DNA from: Flaccisagitta enflata
Lineage: Eukaryota; Chaetognatha; Sagittoidea; Aphragmophora
DNA: 64,000 nucleotides
Direction of reading: 5' to 3'
Assembly (NCBI GenBank): GCA_965153355.1
Contig: OZ231126.1
Span: 9,424,001-9,488,000 of the forward strand
Of this stretch, positions 26,758-42,573 are shown in pieces. Under the pieces are notes generated by a model. That model was not told where the DNA came from, did no database searches, and was given only the letters and a program-made list of their open reading frames with translations. How positions within the stretch are numbered: position 1 is the first letter of the stretch; every line of letters starts with the position of its first letter. The position numbers were made by a program, and so were the translations under genes.

Positions 26758-27201
26758 TTGAGTCGATGATCCACTGACGTAGCTTTGAATGGAAGAGGAG
26801 GAATTAAGACTGCCGGCTTTTCCGGGTCTTCGTTGTTGCGGCAAATCGCCGGTGCTTTGCTGCTTCCGCAACTTGAGACCCGAAAACAGGCCGCCGCCGA
26901 TCTTCTTCGCCCCACCTCCTCCTCCTCCTCCTCCTCCTCCCCCTCTGTTGAAGATGGAGCCCCTTCTGGCGAGGGGTGGTTCGTCGCTGTTGGTGCGCAG
27001 GACGAACCCACCTCTCGTGTCGTTCTCGCGGGTGGAGTCGGCTCGAAGGACGGACCGATCGTCGTCCGCCTCACTTCTCAACGAAGTCAGGCTGGACCGA
27101 AGCGCCTTGGCTTGCCGGTAGTGAGACGCCAAGCCGTAAGGCGCTGATGTCCGGACGCCGTAACCGTGACGAACTCCACGGAGCCATTGGCCCTGGAACG
27201 T

Positions 27202-27203
<2 letters not shown>
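26758..27203 (-). CDS. jph: Junctophilin exon 3, end of MORN VI and joining region
   Basis: The exon begins with two bases that complete the codon left by exon 2, giving DGG-TFQGQWLRGVRHGYGVRT (MORN VI) and then SAPYGLASHYR, the conserved junctophilin sequence after the sixth MORN. The rest is the poorly conserved joining region: SLTSLRSEADD, RGGFVLRTNSDEPPLARRGS, an 11-glycine run from a GGA-type repeat, then GLFSGLKLRKQQSTGDLPQ and a Ser-rich end SSSSIQSYVSGSSTQ. The acceptor AG (27205-27204) sits at the end of a CA dinucleotide array. The donor is GTAAGTG from 26757. The exon is 446 bp and leaves in phase 0. The glycine run comes from a trinucleotide tract and is likely length-polymorphic. 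Confidence 0.95.

Positions 27204-27204
<1 letters not shown>

Positions 27205-27239
<35 letters not shown>
27205..27239 (+). repeat. GT array at the exon 3 acceptor
   Basis: On the minus strand (AC)n ends in ACAG, the acceptor of exon 3, instead of an ordinary polypyrimidine tract. Confidence 0.95.
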
Positions 27240-27242
<3 letters not shown>

Positions 27243-27689
27243 ACGTGTTATGTAGAGAAGAGTAGAGATGGAGAATAAAGTGGGAAGGGGATAGGGAGAA
27301 AGACGAATTATTCTCCATTTGGTGCCTATGTGATGTTTTTGCAAGAGAAGAAGAAAAATAGACGAGAAAAAAAGCAGTCCAGAAATGAAAGACAGGAAGA
27401 CAAAATCCGAGGAGATGAAGTGGAAACATTTTCGACCTTTCTTTTTCATGTCTTGACTCGTGGCAAGGATAAGAAACGACAGTTTGGTTTGGCAGCTTTC
27501 ATATCACTTCGCTGACATTTTTTTTATGTCATTTATCACCGGGCCTTTCCCTCTCCCAGTTCCCGGGTAAATCACGACTTTTATCAGGCTACAAACAAAT
27601 ATTCGTCCATGGAGTAAATCTGACAGGGATTTTTTGATTCTTGGGTGGTTGCCCACTGTACTGCCTATCAAAATCTTTTGAATTTCAGC

Positions 27690-27905
27690 TATGAATTATA
27701 TTATGAATATTATTATATAATATAAAATTATATAATATTATTATATATAATAATTACTATAAAAATTAGTAAAAGTTATTATAAAATTATTATATATAAT
27801 AATTATTATAAAATTATTAATAATTATCATAAAAATTATTATATATAATATTATTATATAATATAATATTATATAATATTATATAATAATATTATGAATT
27901 ATAGC
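27690..27905. repeat. AT-rich self-complementary tract
   Basis: Almost only A and T, built from TATTATATAATA-like blocks that can pair with each other. It may form cruciforms. It lies in intron 2. Confidence 0.8.
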
Positions 27906-28890
27906 AAATTCATCATTCAGCAGTTTGCACGTACTACGCATAACTACTCCCTGTGGTTGATTAAAATAAACTAATACATGTCCGATATTTAGGCGGAAAA
28001 CGATTACTTGAGTAAGGATTAAGTGTAACAATTGCTGTCAAAACTCTTAAAACTTCCCCAAATGAACTATTGGGCTCTATTTCATGAATTTGGAACATCT
28101 CATGTTGGCTTTATGGTGATTTGCCAGTAAAACCTCAAGAGCGGCAACTAAAGAACTGAGTTTTTTCTCTCTCTCATTCAACTTCATGTGGTTCAGAAGT
28201 GCCCCTCGTATGGGTCAAAAACTGCGTACTTTCCCAGCCAACTTTTTTTTTGATACTCTACCCCGCAAACTGGGGCAAATTGGCCATTTTCTTACCTCGT
28301 AGGGTGCTTTTAACGCCTTGTAATAAAGGGCAATTCTTGAAAACATTAACAAGGGGAAAATCGGTCACTTCTTGACTTTGCAATTTGGTAATCATTAGAG
28401 AATACGGCATCATATGAATTGAAACCAAATCAAATCTTCTTACTACCCAAAAATACTACTAAAAGCCATCTTCAGTAAAATTCTCATGTTACTGCAGCTA
28501 TCTTTACTATGAAAACCATATCCATACATTTTCGCCTAATTGTTGAACATGTGTTATAGGTTGTGGGAAAACCTTATATTTTTTATTGTGACGGATAGGC
28601 GGGTGATCGTGCTGATAAGCAAACCAAGCAAAAATATGGTGAACACGAGAGAATATGGACGGGACTTGTGCCTTCGTGAAGGCGGCATATTCTGTAAGAG
28701 TGGTTATGGATCAGCGTTCATTTGACAGCTCCCATTAAACATTTCATAACTGATGGCGAGCCTTCGGGACTTCGGGTCGTCGCGCTCCGGGTTTTTTTTC
28801 TTTCTCTTGCTTTCGGCCGATTGATCACCACCAGTCTACAACCACCACCACTTTCACCACCTCCAACCTCCACTACCACATTAAGGCCTA
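27906..28890. other. Intron 2 sequence, nothing recognised
   Basis: No convincing exon, repeat family or RNA gene. Short open frames here lack splice support. Confidence 0.4.
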
Positions 28891-28894
28891 GATA

Positions 28895-29204
28895 CAGTCA
28901 GTGGACAAAACATGTATAGGTATGTATATCATTGGCTTTGATGCAACATACTGCTCATAAACAAAATATTATATGTAATAATCAGCCACTCAAATTTGAG
29001 CTGGCTATAACAAAACTTTGTATACAAAAACTAGTTGTTAGAATTACAGCTGACTGAAATTATCAATTTTGTAACATTACAGCAGGATGAATTTCAACTT
29101 ATAGTTATTGCGTTTTGTTATTTCAATCTATAGTTTATTATCAGTTTATTCGATCATATAAAACAGTATGATATATATACCTATTATGTTTTGTCCACTG
29201 ACTG
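28895..29204. mobile_element. Tc1/mariner-like MITE
   Basis: 310 bp with terminal CAGTCAGTGGACAAAACAT, inverted at the right end, and TA on both sides (28893-28894, 29205-29206). AT-rich interior without coding capacity. Confidence 0.85.
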
Positions 29205-29422
29205 TATAACCCCATCCCATCCTGAAAAACGTTCCCAGCTGCCTATCCGTCTACAAACACCACAAGTCGTCATAACTTTGGCCTGAAACCCTATAGAACC
29301 CTGAAATTATACTTCCCAATGGCCTATCTGCCCTTGAACACAACCAGGCTTTTGTCAGATAATCCGGCATTGTCAGATAGTCCAGAATAGTCACTTTTCT
29401 ATCTGGGCTTTAGATAGACTAT

Positions 29423-29511
29423 AGGGGTTTTCGCATTGGGTGTATTATCTTGATATTATCTAGATATTGCCTATGTAATACCGCGATAATTTTCCCAATG
29501 CGAAAACCCCT
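29423..29511. mobile_element. Very short foldback element
   Basis: Eighteen-base arms GGGGTTTTCGCATTGGG (left) and CCCAATGCGAAAACCCC (right) enclose about 53 bp. Target duplication is unclear. A structured site rather than a transposon is possible. Confidence 0.5.
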
Positions 29512-29517
29512 TATGAG

Positions 29518-29521
<4 letters not shown>

Positions 29522-29607
<86 letters not shown>
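29522..29607 (+). repeat. GA array
   Basis: About 42 uninterrupted units. Confidence 0.95.
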
Positions 29608-29610
<3 letters not shown>

Positions 29611-30026
29611 ATGGATGTATTCATTCAACCGCCTCATAAAGAACACTTGATAGCAACCTAGATTCCTAGAATGCTTGTATCCTGTTCACAAAAAAAAAAA
29701 AAAAAAATTGCCTCTATTAGTATCTTTCTTTGCTAAGAACGCGCGACTCAACGTTGTGACAATAGCTTCAGGCAAACCAGAGACTTGTAAGATGACAAGA
29801 GCACGCGCAAGCACGTTCAAATACTTGCTCGCACGCGCAGCCTCACACATGCATGGTCGACCAAGCTAAGGGCTTCTTTAGTTCTAATGCAAGGACTCTC
29901 AAGTTGTGGCTGGGATTGGAGTGGCAAACTGGGCCTCAGCGTCATGACCTCTTTGATTCTCCCCCCCCCCCCTTGCCGAAAGAAATTATATCAAACACCT
30001 CAGCAAAGAGTAGCGCCGACGAATAG

Positions 30027-30190
30027 CAAGGCCGTATACAGGCGTATACACTCCCAACCCCCCCCCCCCCCAGTCGCGGATGGGTGGGCAGGAGCGGAAT
30101 AGTGAGAGAAAAAAAAGCTCACATTTTGTTTTGGTCACTGACCAACCGACCGACTGACATAGAGGCTTCTAGAGTCGCGTGTCCGCGACT
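30027..30190 (+). mobile_element. HL1 element, poly-C subtype
   Basis: CAAGGCCGTATACAGGCGTA start, a C14 run, AGTCGCGGATGGGTGGGCAG, GCTCACATTTTGTTTTGGTC, a short GACC tract and hairpin GTCGCGTGTCCGCGAC. It shares the poly-C run and body with 61050-61225. Confidence 0.75.
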
Positions 30191-30483
30191 GAAAAGAACC
30201 AAGCCATACGTACTGAATCTCTCATTTCGGTTTGGACTGAGCCTGATTTTATGAAGTTCCGACCTTGCATCGTTCTCAATTGGTCTCATAAAATCCTGGG
30301 CCAATTGACCTTCAAAACAAGAAACGTCCTTAACAAACAAAACTCTGGAACTTCTCTACTCTATAAGTTGCTACAAGAGCTTCTTTTTTGGGCAGCGTCC
30401 CTGAAGGGGTCGATGACCTAGAGGCTTTCACACATATGGGGAATTTTCTCCTTCATCTCCTCCTTCTTCTCCACCTAATCACC

Positions 30484-30612
30484 GCAAATATCGACCCGGA
30501 TCGGACAGACTGACCGAGACTCTTTCCTGTATCGTTGATCGATATCCAGTGTGCTACACCGAGACAGACCGCCGAGACAGACAGACAGACAGACAGACAG
30601 ATAGACAGACCC
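30484..30612 (+). repeat. Dispersed repeat ending in a GACA tract
   Basis: GCAAATATCGACCCGGATCG, GACAGACTGACCGAGAC, GATCGATATCCAGTGTGCTA, CACCGAGACAGACC, then (GACA)n. It recurs inverted at 43615-43733 with the GACA tract in the same relative place. Confidence 0.7.
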
Positions 30613-30835
30613 GTAAGCCCGACCCAGTTTTTTTTTTGTCCGCGACGGAATACCATTCCGACGCGGACTATAATTCGAGGCGGGTGGGTGCCGCCGTTGT
30701 CGCTGTCGTTGTCGCTGGCGTTGCTGTCCACATTGTTAATGTACAACTTTGTGAACGCCGTGACCGATTTGCTTGCTATTTGAGGAAGTTGCATGAGCCG
30801 CCACATCCTATGCGTATGTTATGATCCGACTCACC

Positions 30836-31600
30836 CAACCGGCCCAACCAGCCTACCAGCCTAAAAAGTGAAAACGTGCATAATTGGCCATTTTCAACCA
30901 ATATGGTTGAAACTTCCAGATATAGTTCCCAATGGAAGGACTCAACATATGTATTTGATTTGTACAGATTTTAAAGCATGTTAACTACAAACTGCCTACT
31001 GCCCAACCAGCCTACCAGCCTAAAAGTGAAAACGTGCATAACTTCAGCAACCAATTTGGCTGTAATCGCATGTAGTCTCTAAATGAAAGAACTCAACATA
31101 TGTATTTGAATTCTAAAGGTTTAAGCATGCTAACCGCCAAACCAGCTCACCACCCAACTCGCCTACCCAAAAGTTAACAACGTGCATAATCTCTACATTT
31201 TTCAACCGATTTGCTTGAAACTTGGTATAGCTCAAATGTAAGGACTCAACATATGTATTTGAATTGTAAAGATTTTAGCATAACTGGCCAAACCAGCCTA
31301 CCACCCAACCAGCCTACCACCTAAAAGTGAAAAATGTATAATTTTATAATTTTCAATCGATTTGCTGAAACTTGCATGTAGTCTAAATGGAAGGACTCAC
31401 ATATGTATTTGAATTGTAAAGATGTTACATGCTAACCAGCCAAACTGTTCTACCACCCCACTAGCCTACCAGCCTAAAAGTTAAACGTGCATAATCTGCA
31501 TTTTTCAACCGATTTGGTTGAAACTTGGTATGTAGTCCCCAAATGGAAGGACTCAACATATGAATTTGATTTATAAAGATTTTAGTATGCAACTGGTCAA
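30836..31600 (+). repeat. About 150-bp satellite, five units
   Basis: Units start at AACCAGCCTACCAGCCTAAA and pass through GTGAAAACGTGCATAA, ACTCAACATATGTATTTGA and TTTAGCATGCTAAC. Copies begin near 30840, 31000, 31140, 31290 and 31440. Confidence 0.85.
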
Positions 31601-31604
31601 TGCA

Positions 31605-32185
31605 ATTCAACAAATTTGACAACGTTGTTTGACAATGTCGCTTGACAATGTCGTTTAACAACGCGTTTTGGCAACGCTTTTACAACGCCTTTACAACGCC
31701 AGCATAACGCCGCGATAACGCCTGCATAACGCCGCTTACAACGCCGTACAACGCCACATAACGCCAACATAACGCCACATGTAACGCCTTGCTGGACAAC
31801 GCCGTTGACAACGCTGCGACAACGCCGCTGACAACGCCGCTGACAACGCCATTGACAACGCCGCTGCAACGCGTTTGAAAACCCGCTGATAACGCCGGAT
31901 GATAACGCCGCTTGATAACGCCGCTTTGATAACGCCCCGCTGATAATGCCGCTTTGATAACGCCGCTTATCAACGCCAGTTGACAACGCCTGACAACGCC
32001 TAACGCCGCTTGACAACGCCGCTTGACAACGCCATTAACGCTGTTGACAACGCGCCCGCTTGACAAGCCGCCGCTGACAACGCCGCTGACAACGCCGCTG
32101 ACGCCGCCGCTTGACAACGCTGCTGGACAACGCCACGCCGCATAACGGCCGCTTTACAACGCTCAAGCGACAACGCCGCTTGACC
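31605..32185 (+). repeat. 12-bp degenerate satellite (GACAACGCCGCT)
   Basis: Around 45 units of GACAACGCCGCT/GATAACGCCGCT type follow directly after the 150-bp satellite. Open frames on the minus strand here are repeat products. Confidence 0.85.
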
Positions 32186-32629
32186 AGTCATGACCCATAC
32201 TCTTTCAAGATTTTTTCTGAAAACATTCATGATCATGACTGATTTCTTTTGATCCTTTTAAGAAATAATTGTTTTTATTATGTATTGTACTTGATAATTC
32301 TCATAATTTCTTTCATAATTTCTTCTCTAAATTGACATTTTGTTTTTCATTTTGCCTTTATCATATTTCTTTCTTTCTTTCTTCAATTTTCACTTGTCAC
32401 TTTTCACTTTTCACTTTTCACTTTTCTTTTTTTAATTTTCAATTTTCAATTTTCAGTTTTTATTTATCATTCTTTTTTTTTTTTCATTTGGGCTTTGTTT
32501 TTTCTTTTAAGTTTTCATTTTTTTTTGTTATCTTTAATCAAAAATTTTCTATAAAAAATGTAATTGAAAAATTTGTTTTAATCTATAATAAAAAAATTTA
32601 GCAAGGATCATTGAATCTTGCAGCTGTAT

Positions 32630-33396
32630 GCTGAGGCGGATCAACATATATGCTTTAAATGCTTAAGCATAGGGCCCCGCGCCTCAGGGGGGCCCTGCGC
32701 TTGCAGCCCCCTTCTTTGATAAAAAAAAAAAAAAAGAAAGAAAGAAAGAAAGAAAAACAGGAAGGAAGAAAAACAGGAAGGCAGAAAAACAGAAAAGAGG
32801 AAAACTAAGAAAGCTACAGAAACCAGATTGCACTTATTTTGAAAGTCTTTTTTAATTTAGATCAATTTGTTTTGTTTTTTTTTTCAAATCTATAGCTTAC
32901 TTAGAAGCTGTGAGTTCCTAAGAAGAAGCTGCATTTCATTTTTTTAATCTTTAAAATAATAGACTTTACTTTCTTTTTTGTCAGTTTTAAACAGTTGGAG
33001 CTACAGGAACCAGATTGGGCTCATCTTAAAGATTTTATGAAGTAGCTCATTACAAAATTTCTTTGAAAGTTAAGACATCTTCGGTTGAAAATGAATTCTT
33101 TCATAAATAATATTCAGGCTTGAATCGGTTTCTATGGATTTAATAAGGTGATGATTTTAGGCCTGATAGGTCTGATATTAGTTTTGAGGCTACTGCTAAA
33201 AAAAAAACAGGTTGTAACTTGTGAGAAAAATAAAGAGAAAAAGCAAGGACGAGAGAGATTAAAACAGGGGATGAATTGATGTGAAATTCATATATGTATT
33301 TAACAGTTAGGTATAGCTACAAAAATTTTTTTGGAGGAAGGGGGCCCCGCGACCTTGTTTAAGCATAGGGCCCCGCACCTTGTTAATCCGCTTCAG
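32630..33396. mobile_element. Possible TIR element with GGGCCCCGC motifs
   Basis: CTGAGGCGGATCAACA at the left and TGTTAATCCGCTTCAG at the right are imperfect inverted ends. TAAGCATAGGGCCCCGC appears just inside both ends, here in direct orientation. The interior is A/T-rich with GAAA runs. Confidence 0.45.
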
Positions 33397-33455
33397 GCTG
33401 TATGACTCTCCCGAAATCTTAATGGATGATTGAATGAATAGACCCAAAACCCTGT

Positions 33456-33591
<136 letters not shown>

Positions 33592-33665
33592 TTGTCGGTA
33601 TACCATATTCTACCAATTCTGGATTAGCTTCGATCGCGATTCCACGTGTCTCCATTCTGTTTAAA

Positions 33666-34131
33666 CAAGGTCATTAGACCTAAGTCGCGTGCGTCGGCAC
33701 TTTCAGAAAAGTCTGGCAGACAGACAGATGAACAGACTAAAACATTTAAAAAGACCTTGGAACTAGCAACAAAAAGTCTTAAAACCAACTACATGACAAA
33801 CCAATGGACAGACAGACAGATGGACAAAAAAGTGGCTTGTAGAGGTGTATGAATAAAAAACATTCAAAAACATTTGAAATGTCTTTAAATTGGCTGTAAC
33901 ACCCTTTAAACAACTTTGTGACGGACAGACAAACAGATGAACAGACCAACTGACCAACCAAAAAGTGGCTTATAGAGGCTTATAAATGCCTTAGAAACAT
34001 TCAAAAACATTTAGAATGTCTTTATTTTGTGTAAAAAGCCTTTTAAACAGTTTTGTTACGGACCGACCGACCGACCGACGGACGGACCGACCGACCGATA
34101 AGTGGCTTATAGAGTTGCGTAGCACGCGACT
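33666..34131 (+). mobile_element. HL1b element with triplicated internal module
   Basis: CAAGGTCATTAGACC start and AAGTCGCGTGCGTCGGC subterminal as in 22871-23112. The body contains three successive copies of a module of about 130 bp (AACATTCAAAAACATTTGAA ... AAAGTGGCTTATAGAG), ending near 33846, 33977 and 34118. Only the last is followed by a hairpin (GTTGCGTAGCACGCGAC). Confidence 0.8.
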
Positions 34132-34310
34132 AAAAACGAGCGTTTTCTTTGGCACAAAAACTCGCGATCTAGACATACTTTTTTTTTTCAAAAATAGATT
34201 TATCCAAATCGATAACAGATATAAGGAAAGCAACTCTACAACAAGTTCAATTTGGATTTACTATGATAAGCGACCTATCAACACTTCAAAGTGGAAAATA
34301 CTGGAACACA

Positions 34311-34338
34311 GACACACACACACAGACACACACACACA

Positions 34339-34398
<60 letters not shown>

Positions 34399-34427
34399 CA
34401 CAACGTGGCACACACACACACACACAC
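34311..34427 (+). repeat. CA array
   Basis: (CA)n with GACA interruptions at the left and an AACACAACGTGG interruption at the right. Confidence 0.95.
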
Positions 34428-34614
34428 TGTTTTTTATAATCTAACTAAAAGGTCCAGCTTTTTTAACGTGGCTTTTACAGTCTTGACCATCTACTCTTTA
34501 TCCTTATGTTATTTCTAAACGAATAAAGCTACAACAACCAGCATGGTCTCATTTTGAAGCTCTTTTGAAGTGGTTTAAAACGGTCATGGATTTTGCTTTA
34601 GTTGATAATAAGAT

Positions 34615-34778
34615 AACTATGAAAAAAAATAGTGAATCGTATCGGAAATCGATATCTAGATATATCTAATAATCGATATATAGCTATCTCTTCTCGTATC
34701 TATTGGAGACGAGAACTACCTAGATCGTGCAGTAGATCGTATCTAGTTTGTACGACCTATATCGTCAGTGATTATCTC
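34615..34778 (+). repeat. Dispersed repeat rich in GATATC/TCGTATC
   Basis: AATCGTATCGGAAATCGATA through TCTCGTATCTATTGGAGACG to TCAGTGATTA. It recurs inverted at 42818-42972. Confidence 0.7.
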
Positions 34779-34800
34779 CACCCTCCCCCCTTACAGAAGA

Positions 34801-34956
34801 CAGGGCCGGATGCAGGGCATTCCAGTTGCAGACAGTTGGGCAGGAGCAGTTATGCAAAAACCGCTCGAAATTCAAAAATGTGATGGATGGATGGATGGAC
34901 AGACCAACTGACCTTCTGACTGACACGGCAAGGTGTAGTGTCGCGTGTCCACCACT
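34801..34956 (+). mobile_element. HL1 element, decayed
   Basis: CAGGGCCGGATGCAGGGC start, AGTTGCAGACAGTTGGGCAG, ATGG tract, GGACAGACCAACTGACC, GGTGTAGTGTCGCGTGTCC and ACCACT before AAAAA. Related to 60077-60204. Confidence 0.65.
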
Positions 34957-35401
34957 AAAAATTCTGCCTAATTCTGCTAAATTCTGCTAAATTTAGCTTG
35001 ATTCTGCTTAGTTCTACCAAATTTTGCCTAATTTTACCAAATTCTGCCAAATTCTGCCATCCCCTTGGCTTCTGGGAGGAGGAAGAGGAGAAAATTTCCC
35101 AAATGTGTGAAAGCATAGGTCCTACACCCATTCCAAACTTTATCCAAAATTATTCCACTACTCCAGCCAGGCACGGGTACTGCTTACTATCTGATGCTTT
35201 TGCTACTATTTATCATGATTGTTGCAAGAATCTGCCGTACCCATAAAACCATTTGCTGCATGCTGCATTTGCTCTTGTTTTTGCAACATCACCGCTCTCA
35301 CCACTCTTTATCACGGCAGTGGCATTACGAGGCTCGCGTCCTCATTTCGCGCGTGCGTAAACGCGTGCGTATCGGAAAAAAATGAGGAAATAGAGAAAAT
35401 G

Positions 35402-35406
<5 letters not shown>

Positions 35407-35484
<78 letters not shown>
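35407..35484 (+). repeat. GA array
   Basis: About 39 units, 12 bp before an HL1 element. Confidence 0.95.
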
Positions 35485-35486
<2 letters not shown>

Positions 35487-35495
35487 AACACTAAA

Positions 35496-35899
35496 CAAGG
35501 CCATCACTTTTTGAGTCGCGCACGAGACGTAATAAACTGCATTGATTTTAAATCAATATGATTGAACTGATACATATGTTTCAAATACTTGAATGACTTA
35601 AATAACTAAAATGACTTAGAGTGACATACTGGCATAGTCATGGAATGACCTTAAATGACTCAAAATGATATAAATGTTTTATGATGGGTGGAACAATATC
35701 CCTCACTATAACCAAAATTTAAAAAAAACTTATACCCAAATCATAAACTTATACCCAAAAATTAAAAAAACACTTTTATTGACTCTAAGTGACTTAAAAT
35801 GGCTAAAAAAAGGATTCAATGCAGAAAAAAATGATAAGGGGATAAACAGACCGACTGGCTGACGGACAGACCGACTGACCAACGGATAAACCGACAAAA
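35496..35899 (+). mobile_element. HL1 element, 3' truncated
   Basis: CAAGGCCATCACTTTTTGAG, subterminal GTCGCGCACGAGAC, a TGACTTAAAA-type body and a final GACCGACTGACC tract to about 35899. The terminal box and hairpin are missing. Confidence 0.55.
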
Positions 35900-36338
35900 A
35901 GGGAGAAGAAGAGGGAGAAGAAGAGGGAGAATGGGTAGTCTCGATCTAGTTGGCCGTTTCCTGAAGGCGAATCGATATTTGGCGAGGATCAAACAAAACG
36001 AGTGATTCGCGGGAGAAACGCGGCCGAGACGAAAACCACGGAGCTGAGCACGAAACATCAGAGCTAAACGGCCAACTTGGAACTAAGTAGACAAATACCG
36101 AGGAGAGGAAGACAGAAAGAAAGGAAAGAAAAGAGAGCTAAGTAAATGGCCAACTAGGAACTAAGTAGATAAATAAGGAAAACTGCGGCCAAGACGAAAA
36201 CCACGGAGCACGAAACAGAGCTAAACGGCCAACTAGGAATAAAGTAGACAAATACCGAGGAGAGGAAGACAGAAAGAAAGGAAAAAAAGAGAGTTAAGTA
36301 AATGGCCAACTAGGAACTAAGTAGACGAATAGGGAAGT

Positions 36339-37070
<732 letters not shown>

Positions 37071-37079
37071 AAGAAAAAT

Positions 37080-40238
<3,159 letters not shown>

Positions 40239-40401
40239 TTATGAGCTCGTCAGAGTCGTCCATGTACATGTACATTTGAGGGAGGGAGGTAAGTACAGGT
40301 GGCTGACTGGCTGATATGAAGATGAGGGATCGAATGGAAGTTACATTTAATTACCTTATATTGTCTTCTAAACAACTGACTGAACATGAGCAATTGACCT
40401 C

Positions 40402-40690
<289 letters not shown>

Positions 40691-41107
40691 GACAAATGAA
40701 CGCACTCAAAACACTCAGAAAACAATATCGGTTGACCGAAAGTAAGAGGACCAATATAAACTGGGAGATGTTTTAAAGCGCCGGGACTAGAAATACAGAA
40801 AGGAAATTGTTCAAAATAATCTTTTATTTCTGTCTTTTGAGAGTGATGAGACAAGTGAGTATTTGTTAATAATTGATTTTGTTCATGATGGAGAAACTTG
40901 ATCTCATCTTTACTTTGCCGTCGAAGTATGTAAACAGCATGAATACACTGTGGCTCACAGACTGTGGGTCTGTGGGACCAATTATCTAAACTCTTGGTCT
41001 CCATGCAGGTGTTGCAAAAAAAATTATGTTAGTCATCGATTTGTTTTCTTTATTTCATGGATTGTAAGTATTTGTAATTACAATAAAACACGGTGTGCTA
41101 GAAGAAA

Positions 41108-41540
41108 CAAGGCCGGATAAACGGCTAGTCTCTACCCCTGTCGCGCACGTGTGGGCAGGGGCCATATTTGAGCTCACCAGAGCATTTGGGCAGGAGCAGT
41201 ACGGTCAAAGAATAAACAAGCCCAGGCGGGCAACTCGATGCGTCATCTGCGCGATATTGGAAGAGGCGTAACGGACGGACGGACGGACGAAAAAGACTCC
41301 TTATTCACTTTAAAGAGCGGTCGGTTTGATACGCGACATCGCCGTGGCAGAAAAGTGCCGAAAATTGCGATTTTCAAGAAAGCGTAACGGACGGACGGAC
41401 GGACCGACGGACCGACGGACGGACGGACGGACGGACATAGCCTCTTATAGAGATGCGATGACGCATCTAAAAACATAAAAAAAAGTAAAGTGTGACCGAC
41501 CAACCGACGGACAAAGCGGGGTGTAGAGTCGCGTAGCATT
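41108..41540 (+). mobile_element. HL1 element interrupted by an HL2 element
   Basis: CAAGGCCGGATAAACGGC and GTCGCGCACGTGTGGGCAG lie left of the HL2 insertion, and AAAGTGTGACCGACC, AAAGCGGGGTGTAGAGTCGC lie right of it. The outer element is therefore older. Its hairpin breaks off after GTCGCGTAGCA. Confidence 0.75.
41217..41468 (+). mobile_element. HL2 element nested in HL1
   Basis: CAAGCCCAGGCGGGC (stem GCCC/GGGC), subterminal GATGCGTCAT, two GGAC tracts, CTCTTATAGAG, and hairpin GATGCGATGACGCATC then TAAAAA. The copy-specific CAT/ATG positions of the subterminal motif and right arm (ATGACGCATC) agree, unlike the CC/GG of other HL2 copies. Confidence 0.85.
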
Positions 41541-42325
41541 AGCGGGGGGACTGCAGAGCTTCAAAGGGGCAAATAAGAGAGATACACCATCCATACGGCG
41601 ACCAATGTCTGGTGGAACATCTCTCTCAACCATCTGAAATGTCTGATGGGCCCAAAAATGTTGAAAAAATCGCCCGCATCCAGCATCTTTATCATCTATG
41701 TGAATGATCAAAATTCTCATTGAAATCGCTGCAATTTTGCCGCTTTTCACTACAAAAAGTTTTTATCACTGATCAATTTTCACAATGTAAAGGGTTTTTC
41801 ATTTGATTTCTGATACGGTATGTAACAGGTGATGAATGAATAAAACAAAACTAAAAATTGCTGCAAGTTGCTGCATGTTGCTGTTGGTATTTTGGTAATT
41901 TGGGCCAAAAATGCTGCAAATTGAAGAACGCATTATTGGGCAATTGAGTCTTTTAGTCTTAAATTAGCAACTCTGTCAGAAGCCTTATCCATCCGTCTGT
42001 CTGTCCATTCCACACTTTGACTGTCTATCCATCCATCAGCGTGTCTGTCCATCTGTCCCTCCATCCCTACAATCATGACAGATTCAACATTGGTATAGAA
42101 TGTTAAAGTTTTAGATCTCAATCCTGCCCCTGCCAGTATTCTCGTGACAAGTTGAAATAGCAAATGTCAGTTGTTAACTTGTAAACTTGCAACTAGCCTT
42201 TGGCAAATGTTTATTTGTCTTTCTGTCTGTCCATCTATCTGTTAATCCATCTGTCCATCCGATCCTATGTCCATTCAACCATCCACCGATAACATCCGAA
42301 TCCATCAGCATATTACAAAAACAAA

Positions 42326-42425
42326 CGAGGCTGGATCCACGGCTACCCCAGTTTTGTGTGGGTAGGCAGGGGCTGTAATTGAGGTCACTGGATCATTTGG
42401 GCAGGAGCAGAGGCCAAAAACCACA
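42326..42425 (+). mobile_element. HL1 5' fragment
   Basis: CGAGGCTGGATCCACGGCTA, GGTAGGCAGGGGC, CATTTGGGCAGGAGCAG. No tract or hairpin follows. Confidence 0.6.
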
Positions 42426-42489
42426 AACAGGTCGCCCAAGGGCAATGTGGTCAGTGATACCTCCTGCCCTGCTTTACATGTATTGTTAC

Positions 42490-42572
42490 AGGAGAGTAGG
42501 GCAGCGGCCCAAGGGGGAGTCCTGTAGAACACAGGGGGCTTTTCTCGTCCATCCGTCAGTCCCTCTCCCCAG
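42490..42572 (-). repeat. Dispersed hairpin repeat (GTCCCCCTGTGTTCTACAGG type)
   Basis: GGGCAGCGGCCCAAGGGGGA, then AGTCCTGTAGAACACAGGGG and GTCCATCCGTCAGTCCC. The same module is on plus at 43800-43870 and 48530-48610. A GGAC-type tract next to a hairpin suggests another member of the HL superfamily, with a satellite as its body. Confidence 0.55.
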
Positions 42573-42573
42573 G

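Noticed and set aside
31597-32236. Minus-strand frames of 139 and 145 codons
   Set aside because: Translation of the 12-bp satellite in different frames.
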